The notes: generated by a model not told the origin, from the letters alone. Numbered from the stretch's first letter, positions 23,687 through 33,075 are shown. The stretch: DNA of 64,000 nt from an uncultured Lachnospiraceae bacterium (GCA_910585635.1 CAJUFE010000001.1:201292-265291), one strand, 5' to 3'. A program made the numbers and translations.

Positions 23687-23715
23687 TTGCAACGGTCTGA
23701 CGCATGTGCTATATT
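23687..23715 (+). promoter_or_regulatory. Promoter of rarA
   Basis: TTGCAA (23687-23692), a 17-base spacer and TATATT (23710-23715). The sequence TTGCAACGGTCTGACG is shared, one base apart, with the TetR promoter at 2850. Two GGATACAAA.GTGT direct repeats lie just upstream at about 23634-23675. Confidence 0.65.
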
Positions 23716-23742
23716 GAGAGGAAAAGGGGGTGGGAGGCGATC

Positions 23743-25071
23743 ATGGAGATGGAACAGATGACACTTTTCGAGCGGGAGGATACCATGCCCTTAGCGGCGC
23801 GTCTGCGCCCGCAGACCCTGGATGCGTTTGTGGGGCAGGACCATCTGCTGGGCAAGGGGAAGGTCCTGCGCCGTTTGATCGAGAGCGACCACATCTCCTC
23901 CATGATCTTCTGGGGGCCGCCCGGGGTGGGGAAGACCACGCTGGCCCGTGTGATCGCGAACCGGACCAACGCCGCTTTTATCAACTTTTCCGCCGTCACC
24001 AGCGGGATCAAGGAGATCCGGACGGTCATGCAGAAGGCGGAGGAGAACCGGCGGTATGGGGAAAAGACCATCCTGTTCGTGGATGAGATCCATCGTTTCA
24101 ATAAAGCCCAGCAGGATGCCTTCCTCCCCTTTGTGGAAAAAGGGAGCATCATCCTGATCGGCGCCACCACAGAGAACCCTTCCTTTGAGATCAACAGCGC
24201 GCTGCTGTCACGCTGCAAGGTATTCGTCATGCAGGGGTTGGGAAGGGAGGACCTGGTGACGCTCCTTTCCCGTGCCCTGTCGGACCCTAAAGGGTTTGGC
24301 AGGCAGAACGTGGCGATCCCTTCGGATATGCTGGAGATGATCGCGGAGTTTGCCAACGGAGATGCCCGGACCGCCCTGTCCACCCTGGAGATGGTGGTCT
24401 TAAACGGGGAACTGGACGCCGACAAGATCACGGTGACTAAGGAAACCTTGGAGCAGTGCATCGCAAAAAGATCCCTGCTCTACGATAAAAAGGGGGAGGA
24501 GCACTATAACCTGATCTCCGCCCTCCATAAATCCATGCGCAATTCCGATCCGGACGCGGCGGTCTATTGGCTGGCCCGTATGCTGGAGGCGGGAGAGGAT
24601 CCGCTGTATGTGGCCAGGCGCGTCATCCGCTTTGCCAGCGAGGATGTGGGGCTGGCCGATCCCCGCGCCTTAGAGACCGCCGTGGCCGCCTACCAGGCCT
24701 GCCATTTCCTGGGGATGCCGGAATGCACGGTACACCTGACGCAGGCGGTGGTATACCTGTCCTTAGCGCCCAAGTCTAATGCGCTCTATACTGCCTATGA
24801 GAGCGCGAAAAAGGATGCCCTCTCCCAGTTGGCAGAGCCGGTCCCCCTGATCTTGCGCAATGCCGTGACCGATCTGATGGGGACATGGGGCTATGGGAAA
24901 GGGTATCGATATGCTCATGACGCAAAGGACCGGCTGACCAATATGCAGTGCCTGCCCACTTCTCTGGCTGGACGGGAGTATTATCGGCCTACGGACCAGG
25001 GGGCGGAGGAACGGTACAGAGCCCGCCTGGAGAAGATCAAGGAATGGAAGTCTCTGCATGCCTCCTCGTAG
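23743..25071 (+). CDS. rarA: Replication-associated recombination protein A (RarA/MgsA)
   Basis: A 442-residue AAA+ ATPase related to clamp loaders. It shows the N-terminal PLAARLRPQTLDAFVGQDHLL box, Walker A GPPGVGKTT, Walker B ILFVDEIHRF, sensor 1 GATTENPSFEI and the arginine finger region LLSRCKVF, then the helical tetramerisation part with ASEDVGLADPRAL. RarA acts at stalled replication forks. The start is ATG 23743 behind GGGAGG; an in-frame ATG at 23704 lies before the -10 box and is excluded. A rho-independent terminator follows. Confidence 0.95.
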   Translation: MEMEQMTLFEREDTMPLAARLRPQTLDAFVGQDHLLGKGKVLRRLIESDHISSMIFWGPPGVGKTTLARVIANRTNAAFINFSAVTSGIKEIRTVMQKAEENRRYGEKTILFVDEIHRFNKAQQDAFLPFVEKGSIILIGATTENPSFEINSALLSRCKVFVMQGLGREDLVTLLSRALSDPKGFGRQNVAIPSDMLEMIAEFANGDARTALSTLEMVVLNGELDADKITVTKETLEQCIAKRSLLYDKKGEEHYNLISALHKSMRNSDPDAAVYWLARMLEAGEDPLYVARRVIRFASEDVGLADPRALETAVAAYQACHFLGMPECTVHLTQAVVYLSLAPKSNALYTAYESAKKDALSQLAEPVPLILRNAVTDLMGTWGYGKGYRYAHDAKDRLTNMQCLPTSLAGREYYRPTDQGAEERYRARLEKIKEWKSLHASS

Positions 25072-25102
25072 GTCTATCATCGAACGGTTTTCATATTTTG
25101 CT

Positions 25103-25136
25103 GCGGCTTTGATCAAAAGCCGCCTTTTTTTATTTT
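25103..25136 (+). terminator. Rho-independent terminator of rarA
   Basis: GCGGCTTTTGATC-type stem: GCGGCTTT (25103-25110) pairs with AAAGCCGC (25116-25123), followed by CTTTTTTTATTTT. Confidence 0.85.
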
Positions 25137-25189
25137 ACTTTTTGGTTTTTCATGCTATCATTTTTACAGAGGACAGAGGGAGGGGCAAG

Positions 25190-26242
25190 ATGGGGAACAC
25201 ATGGAAGGTGGCAGTCTGGGGGGCGCGGGGATCGATGCCTGTGGCTTCCTCGGAGTTTTTTGGCTATGGCGGGAACACGGCCTGTATCTCGGTGGACCGG
25301 GGCGAAGGCGGTATCGTGGTCTTTGATGCCGGGAGCGGCCTGGCACGGCTGGGGGAGAGCCTGGCAGAGGGGCCGGAGGAGAGCTTGGCAGATGGGAAAA
25401 AGGAGCCGGAAGGGTCTAAAGGGAGAGGAGCCGGGCCTATGGACCGGGGCAGGGAAAAAAGGGTCCACATCCTGCTGAGCCATCTCCACCTGGACCATAT
25501 CATCGGGCTTTTCGGCTTTCGGCTGTTCCATGACCCCGACGCCCAGATCCACATCTACGGACAGGGGAGCGGAGGGAGCCTGCAGAGGCAGCTGGAGCAT
25601 CTTTTCGGTCTGCCCTACTGGCCCATGGGCCTGGAGGATATGAGGGCGGATGTCCGGATCCATGAGGTCAGGCCGGGGGAGAGCTTCTTGCTTGCGGAAA
25701 ACACAGAGCGGCTTGGCAGAGCGGGAGAGACAAAGGAGGCCGGGTGTGTGCGGATCCATACCCTTCCGGGAAAGCATCCGGGAGGCAGCCTCCTCTACTG
25801 CCTGGAGGAGGGAGATAAGAGCCTCGTCCATGCCCTGGACTGCGAGCCAGATCGCGAGCTGGGGGAGGAGCTGGCCGCATTTGCCAGGAACAGCAGCCTT
25901 TTGATATGGGACGGGACCTTCACAAAAGAGGAGCTTTTGCGGCGGAAGGGCTGGGGCCATTCCTCCTGGGAGCAGGGGATCGGTATGCGGCGGGCAGCAG
26001 GCGCGGCCAAGGTCTTGATCACCCACCACGCACCTGAGCATACGGATCGCTTTTTACAGGAGCAGGAGGAGTTGGCAAGGGCGGTGGATGAGGCCTGCTG
26101 TTTTGCACGGGAAGGGATGGTGCTCTGGATCGGAAGTGGGCAGCCCGGGCCATCCTGTGTGCAGGATACAGTCTTGGATGCGGTGAGCCACCAAGGAAGA
26201 AGGGGCGAGGGCGATCGAGGGAGAGCCGTTGAGGAAGGGTAG
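25190..26242 (+). CDS. MBL-fold metallo-hydrolase
   Basis: 350 residues. The start AVWGARGSMPVASSEFFGYGGNTACI and the zinc motif HLHLDH identify the metallo-beta-lactamase branch that includes phosphodiesterase- and RNase Z-like enzymes. Later zinc ligands are in PGKHPGG, ALDCEPD and the final THHAPEHTD. The start ATG 25190 follows GGGAGGGGC. A polar 30-residue stretch (EGPEESLADGKKEPEGSKGR) sits between strands and looks like an insert. It lies 75 bases before an adenylate cyclase, so cleavage of a cyclic nucleotide is a reasonable guess, but the sequence does not prove it. The last 35 residues are low complexity. Confidence 0.8.
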   Translation: MGNTWKVAVWGARGSMPVASSEFFGYGGNTACISVDRGEGGIVVFDAGSGLARLGESLAEGPEESLADGKKEPEGSKGRGAGPMDRGREKRVHILLSHLHLDHIIGLFGFRLFHDPDAQIHIYGQGSGGSLQRQLEHLFGLPYWPMGLEDMRADVRIHEVRPGESFLLAENTERLGRAGETKEAGCVRIHTLPGKHPGGSLLYCLEEGDKSLVHALDCEPDRELGEELAAFARNSSLLIWDGTFTKEELLRRKGWGHSSWEQGIGMRRAAGAAKVLITHHAPEHTDRFLQEQEELARAVDEACCFAREGMVLWIGSGQPGPSCVQDTVLDAVSHQGRRGEGDRGRAVEEG

Positions 26243-26304
26243 TTAAGGAAGGGCAGTTTAAGGAAGGGCAGTTTAAGGAAGGGTAGTTTAAGGAAGAAAG
26301 CAGC
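26231..26304. repeat. 15-bp tandem repeat, about five units
   Basis: AAGGAAGGGYAGTTT repeats at 26245, 26260, 26275 and 26290, with a 14-base variant before. It spans the stop codon of the MBL gene and reaches into the cyclase leader. Each unit contains a GGAAGGG that resembles a ribosome binding site. Confidence 0.85.
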
Positions 26305-26317
26305 TCAGGGAGGGTAT

Positions 26318-28147
26318 ATGGATGGAAAAAAGAAGATAAGGACAGCGTTCTTGGGGCTTGCCGTGGCGGCCGGGCTGACCGGGCTCCTGGGGACGGGCCT
26401 TCTGGAGCGGGCCGACCTGGCCGCCTCGGACGCGCTGTATCAGCATGTGCAAACGCCGGACGACGATATCCTGCTGATGGGGATCGATCAGCGTGCGCTG
26501 GAGGCGATCGGGCCTTATGAGCAGTGGGGGCGGGATGTGATCGCCCGGGCCTTAGAGACGCTCAACCAGCCGGAAGGCCGTCCGGCGGTGATCGGCATCG
26601 ACGTGATCTTTTCCGGGGAGACCAAGGAAGAGGCGGATCAGTGGCTGGCCCAGGTGGCCGCCCGATATGATAATGTGGTGACGGCCAGCCTGGTGAAGTT
26701 CGGCGACCGCATAGAGGAGGACGGGACCGGGGGCTATCGGCTGGCCCAGATCCCGGTGACAGGGGTGGACATGCCCTATGCTGCCCTGCAGGAGGTGACG
26801 GAGCAGGGCCATGTGAACGCCGTGCTGGATGCAGACGGCGTCCTCCGTCATCATCTGCTCCACATCCAGCTGCCAGAGGGAGAGATGATGCCCTCCCTGG
26901 CGCTGGCTGTAGCCCGGCGGTATCGTCAGCTTGAGGGCGGCCCGCCCTTAGAGCTGCCGCCCACCCGGTCCAACGGTCTGTGGTATCTGCCCTTCTGCGA
27001 CCGGGCGGGAGGCTTTGACACCTCCACCTCCCTGGCGGATCTGGTGACAGAGGAGACCGACGGGGCCGTGTCCATAGAGGAGCGCAGAAAGAACTGGGAC
27101 GGAAAGATCGTGCTGATCGGCCCTTACGAGGCGGGGCTGCGGGACAGCTATCCTACGGCGATCGACCATGGGAGCTTGATGTTCGGCGTGGAATACCAGG
27201 CCAATGCCATCCAGGCCATGCTCTGGGGGGACTACAAAAAGGAAGTGGGCGACGGCCTGCAGCTTGCCCTCCTTTTTGCGGCCATGCTCCTCTGCCTGGC
27301 CGGGTCCTGGCGGCGTCCGGTCCGCTCCTCCACCCTGCTGTGGCTCATGCTCAGCGGCGGCTATCTGCTCCTCTGCCGTCTGCTCTATGGCCTGGGCTGG
27401 GTGCTCCATGTGCTGTGGATCCCGGTGGGGGCCACGGTCCTGTACGCGGGCTGTCTGGCGTTCAACTATATCCAGGCGGCCATGGAGCGGCGCCATGTGA
27501 CCAATACCTTTAAACGGTATGTAGCGCCGGAGATCGTCAATGAGCTTTTAAAGGAAGGGACAGACGCGTTAGAGCTTGGGGGAAAGCTGACCCAGATCGC
27601 GGTGCTGTTCGTGGATGTGCGGGGTTTCACTCCTATGTCAGAGCTTTTAAAGCCCACAGAGGTGGTGGAGATCTTGAACCAGTATCTGACCCTGATCTCC
27701 CGGTGTATCTTAAAGAACAGCGGCACCCTGGATAAATTCGTGGGTGACGCGGCCATGGCCTTCTGGGGCGCGCCCCTGCCCCAGGAGGACTATGTGATGA
27801 AGGCGGTGCAGGCGGCTGTGGATATGGCAAAGGGCTCTGAGAGCCTTTCACAGGCATTGATGGAGCAGTACGGGCGGACCGTATCCTTCGGGATCGGCGT
27901 CCATGTGGGCGACGCCGTGGTGGGCAATGTGGGCTCGCCGGAGCGGATGGATTACACGGCGATCGGGGACACGGTGAACACCGCCGCCCGGTTAGAGGCC
28001 AATGCCCCGGCGGGGACCATCTACATCTCCCGGGCGGTGGCCGATGCCCTGGAGGGGCGGATCCGGACCACTTCTCTGGGGGGGAGTGTGAAGCTCAAGG
28101 GTAAGAAGGAAGGGTTCGAGGTGCTGCGGATGGAGGAGATCCTGTGA
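26318..28147 (+). CDS. CHASE2-domain class III adenylate cyclase
   Basis: 609 residues. An N-terminal membrane anchor (FLGLAVAAGLTGLLGTGLL) is followed by an extracellular CHASE2 sensor to about residue 300, then about three transmembrane helices (LLFAAMLLCLAG, LLWLMLSGGYLLLC, ILWIPVGATVLY-like) and a cytoplasmic class III cyclase domain (about 405-600). Metal-binding aspartates D433 (LFVDVRGF) and D477 (DKFVGDAAMAF), the adenine-selecting K473 and D551 (GDTVNTAARLEA), and N555/R559 are all present, so it should be an active adenylate cyclase. CHASE2 cyclases often neighbour FecR-domain proteins, as here. The start ATG 26318 follows AGGGAGGG. Confidence 0.92.
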   Translation: MDGKKKIRTAFLGLAVAAGLTGLLGTGLLERADLAASDALYQHVQTPDDDILLMGIDQRALEAIGPYEQWGRDVIARALETLNQPEGRPAVIGIDVIFSGETKEEADQWLAQVAARYDNVVTASLVKFGDRIEEDGTGGYRLAQIPVTGVDMPYAALQEVTEQGHVNAVLDADGVLRHHLLHIQLPEGEMMPSLALAVARRYRQLEGGPPLELPPTRSNGLWYLPFCDRAGGFDTSTSLADLVTEETDGAVSIEERRKNWDGKIVLIGPYEAGLRDSYPTAIDHGSLMFGVEYQANAIQAMLWGDYKKEVGDGLQLALLFAAMLLCLAGSWRRPVRSSTLLWLMLSGGYLLLCRLLYGLGWVLHVLWIPVGATVLYAGCLAFNYIQAAMERRHVTNTFKRYVAPEIVNELLKEGTDALELGGKLTQIAVLFVDVRGFTPMSELLKPTEVVEILNQYLTLISRCILKNSGTLDKFVGDAAMAFWGAPLPQEDYVMKAVQAAVDMAKGSESLSQALMEQYGRTVSFGIGVHVGDAVVGNVGSPERMDYTAIGDTVNTAARLEANAPAGTIYISRAVADALEGRIRTTSLGGSVKLKGKKEGFEVLRMEEIL

Positions 28148-28313
28148 TCGTTCGAGGATATGTCGAGGATATCACCGCGGCTGCTGTTAGCTGGCAGATC
28201 CTAGCCACAAAGCGGTAAAGTGCGTATAAAGGTAGTCAGGAAGACCACGACAAGAGGCTCTGGGATAAAGATGTGGGAAAGGGAAAGCGGAAAGGTGCAG
28301 GGATAAGAAAGGG

Positions 28314-30485
28314 ATGGACGAAAGGGATATGGATAAAAAGGGCGCAGATAACAGAGACATAGACAACAGAGACATAGACAACAGGGGAAGTGCCAGAGTC
28401 TGGAGGCGTATCCATGTGGCGCTCTTCTGTATGCTCCTGCTGGCAGCAGGGATATCCTGCACCAGCTGCGCAAGCCCCTACAAGGCCGAGCGGGTCCAGC
28501 TGATGAAGACAGAGGGAGAGGTGGATGTGTCGGACCGCCGGGGAAAGGAGCGGGAGCCGGTGCCGGAGATGAAGCTGTACAGCGGCTACCAGGTGGCCAC
28601 CAAGGAGGAGAGCTTTGCCTGGCTCAACTTAGACAGTGTGAAGCTGGCGAAGATGGATGTGGACAGTCAGATCTCCATCACGAAAAGGCGGAACGCCCTG
28701 GAGGTAGTGATAGATTCCGGGAACCTGTATTTTAACATAAAAGAGCCACTTAAAGAGGACGAGACCCTGGATATCCGTACCTCCAACATGGCCGTGGGCA
28801 TCCGGGGGACCTGCGGCTGGGTGGAGGTAGAGGACCAGGAGCATATGCGGGTCTACATATTGGAAGGGACCGTCACCTGCCGGGTGGACGCGCCGGAGTC
28901 TAAGAAGGGCAAGGAGAGTAAGGAGAGCGAGGAGGCCACCGTCTCCGGCGGTCAGATGGCGGAGCTTATCATCGATCTGGAGGCGGAGGAAGGAGAGCAG
29001 TGCAAGGTCCAGATCAGCCCCTTCACAGAGGCAGATATAGACCGGTTCGTGTGGGAAGAGCTGGAGGAGGATGAGGCACTGTGCAAGGCGATCAAGGAGG
29101 AGTCGGGGCTGGATATCTTAGATCCGCCTCCGGGGACCCATCCCGATGAGCGGGAGCCTGACGGGCATGGCGCGGAGGGCAGCGGGGACGGACAGGGCGC
29201 AGAGGATGGCGGGGACGGATCCGTGGACCGCCTTGCGGTCTCCATGTTCCCAGAGGGCAGCGGGGAGACCGGCGCGGCAGACCCCTCGGCCATCCGGCGG
29301 ACAGGCCCCGGGACCATGCTGGCCCCTGGCTGGAGCTTTAGCGGCGTGATCAAGGAGGATCATTCCTTGTGGATGTGGGGCCAGGGCATGTGGGGCCAGA
29401 ACAATAGTGAGCGTACGAGGCGAGGCTCCGATGAGCCGGTAAAGGTCATGGACGATATCGCCGCGGTCTGTGCTAACGTGGTCACCGGCATCCATGGGGA
29501 TGTGCCTGCCTCCATGACAGCCGCCATCGGTCTGGACGGCTCTCTGTGGACCTGGGGGGACGGCGTGCTGGGGGACGGCCTCTATTTCTGGGACCGGGTG
29601 GACGATGGACCGGTGAAGGTGATGGAGGACGTGGCCGCGGTCAGCATGGGCGAATATACCGTCGCCGCCCTAAAGAACGACGGCTCCCTGTGGATGTGGG
29701 GAGAGGATTATAATATCGGGGAGGAAGCCTGGGAGACCCAGGTCAGCCCGGTGTGGGTGATGGATGATGTGGCGGCGGTCAGCATCTGCGCGCGCACAGT
29801 GGCGGTGATCAAGACCGACGGTTCCCTGTGGATGTGGGGGGATGGCCAGGATGGGCGGCTGGGCAATGCCTCTGACCGGTTTTCCACTCAGGCGGTGAAG
29901 GTGATGGAGGATGTAGCCGCGGTCAGCGTCAGCGAGACCCACACCGGCGCGATCAAAACGGATGGCACCCTGTGGATGTGGGGGAGTAATGAATATGGCC
30001 AGCTGGGTAATGGGAGCCAGGGAAACGAGCAGTATACCGGGTATGTCTCCGACTCCTCCGGCGGCGAGATGACCCTCTGGGCGGAATACCCTTATCAGAC
30101 GGTGCCGGTCCAGGTGCTGGACCATGTGACAGCCGTCAGCACGGGCAAGTATAACACAGCAGCGATCCGGGAGGACGGTTCTCTGTGGACCTGGGGGGCC
30201 GATATCCTGGATGTGACCGGCAGGGGCAACAAGCGGGTGCGACGTATAAGGCAGTCGCCCGGGGATGCCTGGGAGTTTGAAGTGGATATCCAGGATGTGC
30301 CTGCAAAGGTCCTGGAGGACGTGGTCGCGGTGAACTGTAATGGGGCCGGGACCATGGCGGTCAAGACCGACGGGACCCTGTGGATGTGGGGGACAGGCGT
30401 CCTGCCCGGGAACGACAGGGAGTCGCCCTTGGATCCGGTCAAGATCATGGATGGCGTGGCCCTCCCTGGGGAGAGCCGCCCGTGA
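28314..30485 (+). CDS. FecR-domain, RCC1-like repeat exported protein
   Basis: 723 residues. A signal-type helix (VALFCMLLLAAGISC) ends in cysteines and is probably a lipoprotein signal by comparison with the paralogue at 30574. Residues about 55-215 are a FecR domain (VDVSDRRGKE, GYQVATKEESFAWLNLD, MAVGIRGTCGWVEV, LEGTVTCRV). A charged Gly/Asp linker follows. The last 370 residues hold seven RCC1-type blades marked by DGSLWMWG or DGTLWMWG, giving a predicted beta-propeller outside the cell. FecR domains usually sense or carry a signal at the membrane, and the cyclase gene ends 166 bases upstream, so the two probably form one sensory unit. The start is uncertain between ATG 28314 and ATG 28329. 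Confidence 0.8.
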   Translation: MDERDMDKKGADNRDIDNRDIDNRGSARVWRRIHVALFCMLLLAAGISCTSCASPYKAERVQLMKTEGEVDVSDRRGKEREPVPEMKLYSGYQVATKEESFAWLNLDSVKLAKMDVDSQISITKRRNALEVVIDSGNLYFNIKEPLKEDETLDIRTSNMAVGIRGTCGWVEVEDQEHMRVYILEGTVTCRVDAPESKKGKESKESEEATVSGGQMAELIIDLEAEEGEQCKVQISPFTEADIDRFVWEELEEDEALCKAIKEESGLDILDPPPGTHPDEREPDGHGAEGSGDGQGAEDGGDGSVDRLAVSMFPEGSGETGAADPSAIRRTGPGTMLAPGWSFSGVIKEDHSLWMWGQGMWGQNNSERTRRGSDEPVKVMDDIAAVCANVVTGIHGDVPASMTAAIGLDGSLWTWGDGVLGDGLYFWDRVDDGPVKVMEDVAAVSMGEYTVAALKNDGSLWMWGEDYNIGEEAWETQVSPVWVMDDVAAVSICARTVAVIKTDGSLWMWGDGQDGRLGNASDRFSTQAVKVMEDVAAVSVSETHTGAIKTDGTLWMWGSNEYGQLGNGSQGNEQYTGYVSDSSGGEMTLWAEYPYQTVPVQVLDHVTAVSTGKYNTAAIREDGSLWTWGADILDVTGRGNKRVRRIRQSPGDAWEFEVDIQDVPAKVLEDVVAVNCNGAGTMAVKTDGTLWMWGTGVLPGNDRESPLDPVKIMDGVALPGESRP
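28464..28925. repeat. Direct repeat copy 1 (FecR segment)
   Basis: Near-identical to 30796-31257 (offset 2332 bases). From about 28569 to 28915 I see no differences at all. It encodes the FecR domain of the upstream paralogue. Confidence 0.9.
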
Positions 30486-30573
30486 GCGAGATCTTTCCCC
30501 GCAGGACGCTGTGCAGTGCGGATGCGGCGTCAGACTGGATGCATCTTGGGGCGTTCGGCCTGCACAGGTGGAG

Positions 30574-33000
30574 ATGTTTTTGGATGAAAAGATGGTAGAG
30601 AAGATAACAGAAAAGACGACAGAAAAGATCGGGGATAAGATGGAAAGGATAGCAGAGATGATGGATGGTCAAGAGATGATGCAGGACAGCCGCCAGTCTG
30701 CAGCCGGCGGGCGCAGGGCAGGCCGGCTGGGCCTAGGCCGGTTTAGGATCCGTCGGCTGGCTGCCTTAGCGCTCCTGGCAGGCTGCCTCTGCGCCGGTTG
30801 TGCAAGCCCCTACAAGGCGGAGCGGGTCCAGCTGATGAAGACAGAGGGCCAGGTGGATGTGTCGGACCGTCGGGGGAAGGAGCAGGAGCCGGTGCCGGAG
30901 ATGAAGCTGTACAGCGGCTACCAGGTGGCCACCAAGGAGGAGAGCTTTGCCTGGCTCAACTTAGACAGTGTGAAGCTGGCGAAGATGGATGTGGACAGTC
31001 AGATCTCCATCACGAAAAGGCGGAACGCCCTGGAGGTAGTGATAGATTCCGGGAACCTGTATTTTAACATAAAAGAGCCACTTAAAGAGGACGAGACCCT
31101 GGATATCCGTACCTCCAACATGGCCGTGGGCATCCGGGGGACCTGCGGCTGGGTGGAGGTAGAGGACCAGGAGCATATGCGGGTCTACATATTGGAAGGG
31201 ACCGTCACCTGCCGGGTGGACGCGCCGGAGTCTAAGAAGGGCAAGGAGAGTAAAGAGAGTAAGGAGACTACGGTCTCCGGCGGCCAGATGGCGGAGCTGA
31301 CCATCGACCCTGAGGCAGAGGAAGGCCAGGTCTGCCAGATCGTGACCGATGCCTTTGTGGTGGAGGAGATCGCCGGATTCGTCCTGGAGGAGCTTGTGGA
31401 GGATGAAGGGCTCTGTGAGAAGATCTATGAGGAGTCCGGAATGGAGATCTACGGAACGGGCGGAGGCTCCGGGGATGACGGCACAGGAGACGGTACAGGC
31501 AGTACAGGAGACGGTACAGAGGACGTGCTGGGGGAAGGCGGCTCGGTGGAGAGCACGCCCCTAGATCCAGAGGCCGAAGCCGCCTGGCAGCAGGCCTATC
31601 TGGCTGTGCTGAACGAAGAGCGGGCCAAGGCCGGGGCGGCCACCGAGTCCTGGGAGGCGGCTAGGGTCTATCAGCTCTATGATATCGATAAGGATGGGAT
31701 CCCGGAGCTGTTCGTCCATTTTGGCGATTCGGAAGCTGCTGCCCACGCTGATCTGTACACCTGCCGGGGCGGAGAGACCGTGCTGGTGGAAGAGGAGATG
31801 GGGACCGGACATACCTCATTTTTCACCTATCCGGGTGAAAATGCCGTCCTGTCCGAGTGGGCTCACCAGGGCTATTTCAGCTATTCTAAGGTCAGTCTGG
31901 TAGACGGGGAGCTGACTGGCGAAGACCTTGCTGATGGCGAGTTTGCCGCTTATGCGGACGACAGCTATCCGGATCCGCAGAAACTGGTCCCTGGCTCCCT
32001 GTCCATCCCGGAGTGCCAGTTGGAGCAGGATATCCTCCTTTACCGTTACAGGGAGATCATGGGGAACATGGAAAGGGACCGGTCCTCTGCACGGTCCGTT
32101 CCAAAGGATGAGGCCCTGCGGCAGAGGTTCCTGGATGTGATCTGGGAGGATGGCATGGTCTATGGCGTCTCTGCAGACGGATATGGGAACACGCCCGGCT
32201 ACCTGTCCTTTTCTACGTACTGTGAGCCCGGTGTGATCTCTGGCGCTACCAGGTCTGTCCTGGCGGTCCGCCAGTACGCCTTTGCGGACGTGGATCTAGA
32301 CGGGCAGGAGGAGTGCATCCTCCGGATGGAGGAGACGGAGGAAGACGCAAGGATCATGGGTTCTTCTATCTATGTGGCCCTGCATCTGGAGGAGGATCAG
32401 GTCTATGCTTACTCCCTCCTCTACTTCAGCGGGGAGGTCCTGGAAAATGGCGTGTTCGTCTCGGGATACGAGTATGGCGGCGGGGATGGCAGGCGGATGC
32501 TCTTCGATAAAGGAGCTGGGTTCTTCTATGATGTCCAGTACGATCACAGCACGGCCCCGGTCCAGTGGGTGAGCTTTGCCGGACAGGGGAGTGCCGGGCA
32601 GGGGCTGGCCGATGTGGCCGGAGAGGCCTTGCCCCTCATCGACCCCATGGAGATCAGCGGGGCGTATATCGGACAGGGGGAGGGAGCACAAGCCTCCGTG
32701 AGCATGTACACCTCCTGGGAAGACAGTGAGGACGGCGGGGACCGGGTGGGGAACATCTATCTAAAGACCGGACCCTACGCTTACTACGGCGAGCTGGTGT
32801 GGGCCGCCGCAGACACCTATAAGATCGACAGCATCGGACGTTCCTTAGAATGGGAGGGGGTGACCTACCGGGATGTTACCGCCGCGGACGGGAACCTGAC
32901 CGTGGAGGCCGGACGGGAGGATGGGACCATCACCCTCTGGTTCTATCGGGGCGATGCGCTGATCGATAGCTTTACCATGACGGAGCACTATGTATCATAG
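30574..33000 (+). CDS. FecR-domain lipoprotein
   Basis: About 808 residues from ATG 30574; ATG 30592 or 30640 are alternative starts. A perfect lipobox LLAGC, with LCAGC four residues later, follows a basic N-terminus. The FecR domain is almost identical to that of the preceding gene. The C-terminal 450 residues differ: a Ca-binding-like YDIDKDGIPELFV and FADVDLDGQEECIL (FG-GAP/VCBS-type D-x-D-x-D-G motifs) suggest a surface-exposed beta domain. It is tandem with the RCC1-type paralogue, so both may present alternative sensor heads on one FecR module. A terminator follows at 33041. Confidence 0.8.
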   Translation: MFLDEKMVEKITEKTTEKIGDKMERIAEMMDGQEMMQDSRQSAAGGRRAGRLGLGRFRIRRLAALALLAGCLCAGCASPYKAERVQLMKTEGQVDVSDRRGKEQEPVPEMKLYSGYQVATKEESFAWLNLDSVKLAKMDVDSQISITKRRNALEVVIDSGNLYFNIKEPLKEDETLDIRTSNMAVGIRGTCGWVEVEDQEHMRVYILEGTVTCRVDAPESKKGKESKESKETTVSGGQMAELTIDPEAEEGQVCQIVTDAFVVEEIAGFVLEELVEDEGLCEKIYEESGMEIYGTGGGSGDDGTGDGTGSTGDGTEDVLGEGGSVESTPLDPEAEAAWQQAYLAVLNEERAKAGAATESWEAARVYQLYDIDKDGIPELFVHFGDSEAAAHADLYTCRGGETVLVEEEMGTGHTSFFTYPGENAVLSEWAHQGYFSYSKVSLVDGELTGEDLADGEFAAYADDSYPDPQKLVPGSLSIPECQLEQDILLYRYREIMGNMERDRSSARSVPKDEALRQRFLDVIWEDGMVYGVSADGYGNTPGYLSFSTYCEPGVISGATRSVLAVRQYAFADVDLDGQEECILRMEETEEDARIMGSSIYVALHLEEDQVYAYSLLYFSGEVLENGVFVSGYEYGGGDGRRMLFDKGAGFFYDVQYDHSTAPVQWVSFAGQGSAGQGLADVAGEALPLIDPMEISGAYIGQGEGAQASVSMYTSWEDSEDGGDRVGNIYLKTGPYAYYGELVWAAADTYKIDSIGRSLEWEGVTYRDVTAADGNLTVEAGREDGTITLWFYRGDALIDSFTMTEHYVS
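30796..31257. repeat. Direct repeat copy 2 (FecR segment)
   Basis: Partner of 28464-28925. Differences cluster at both ends while the centre of about 350 bases is identical, a pattern expected from recent gene conversion rather than from slow divergence of an old duplication. Confidence 0.9.
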
Positions 33001-33040
33001 GCCATATGCCTTGCTGTAACGGACAGCGGGTATCCCACAG

Positions 33041-33075
33041 AAAAAGGAGCTGCCATTTTGCGACAGCTCCTTTTT
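33041..33075. terminator. Bidirectional rho-independent terminator
   Basis: AAAAAGGAGCTG (33041-33052) pairs perfectly with CAGCTCCTTTTT (33064-33075) around an 11-base loop. T-rich on both strands, it serves both the FecR genes and the convergent uxaC. Confidence 0.92.

Noticed and set aside
28629..31176. Two identical 71-residue reverse-strand frames as a gene pair
   Set aside because: They are antisense shadows of the duplicated FecR segment; their identity only reflects the DNA repeat.
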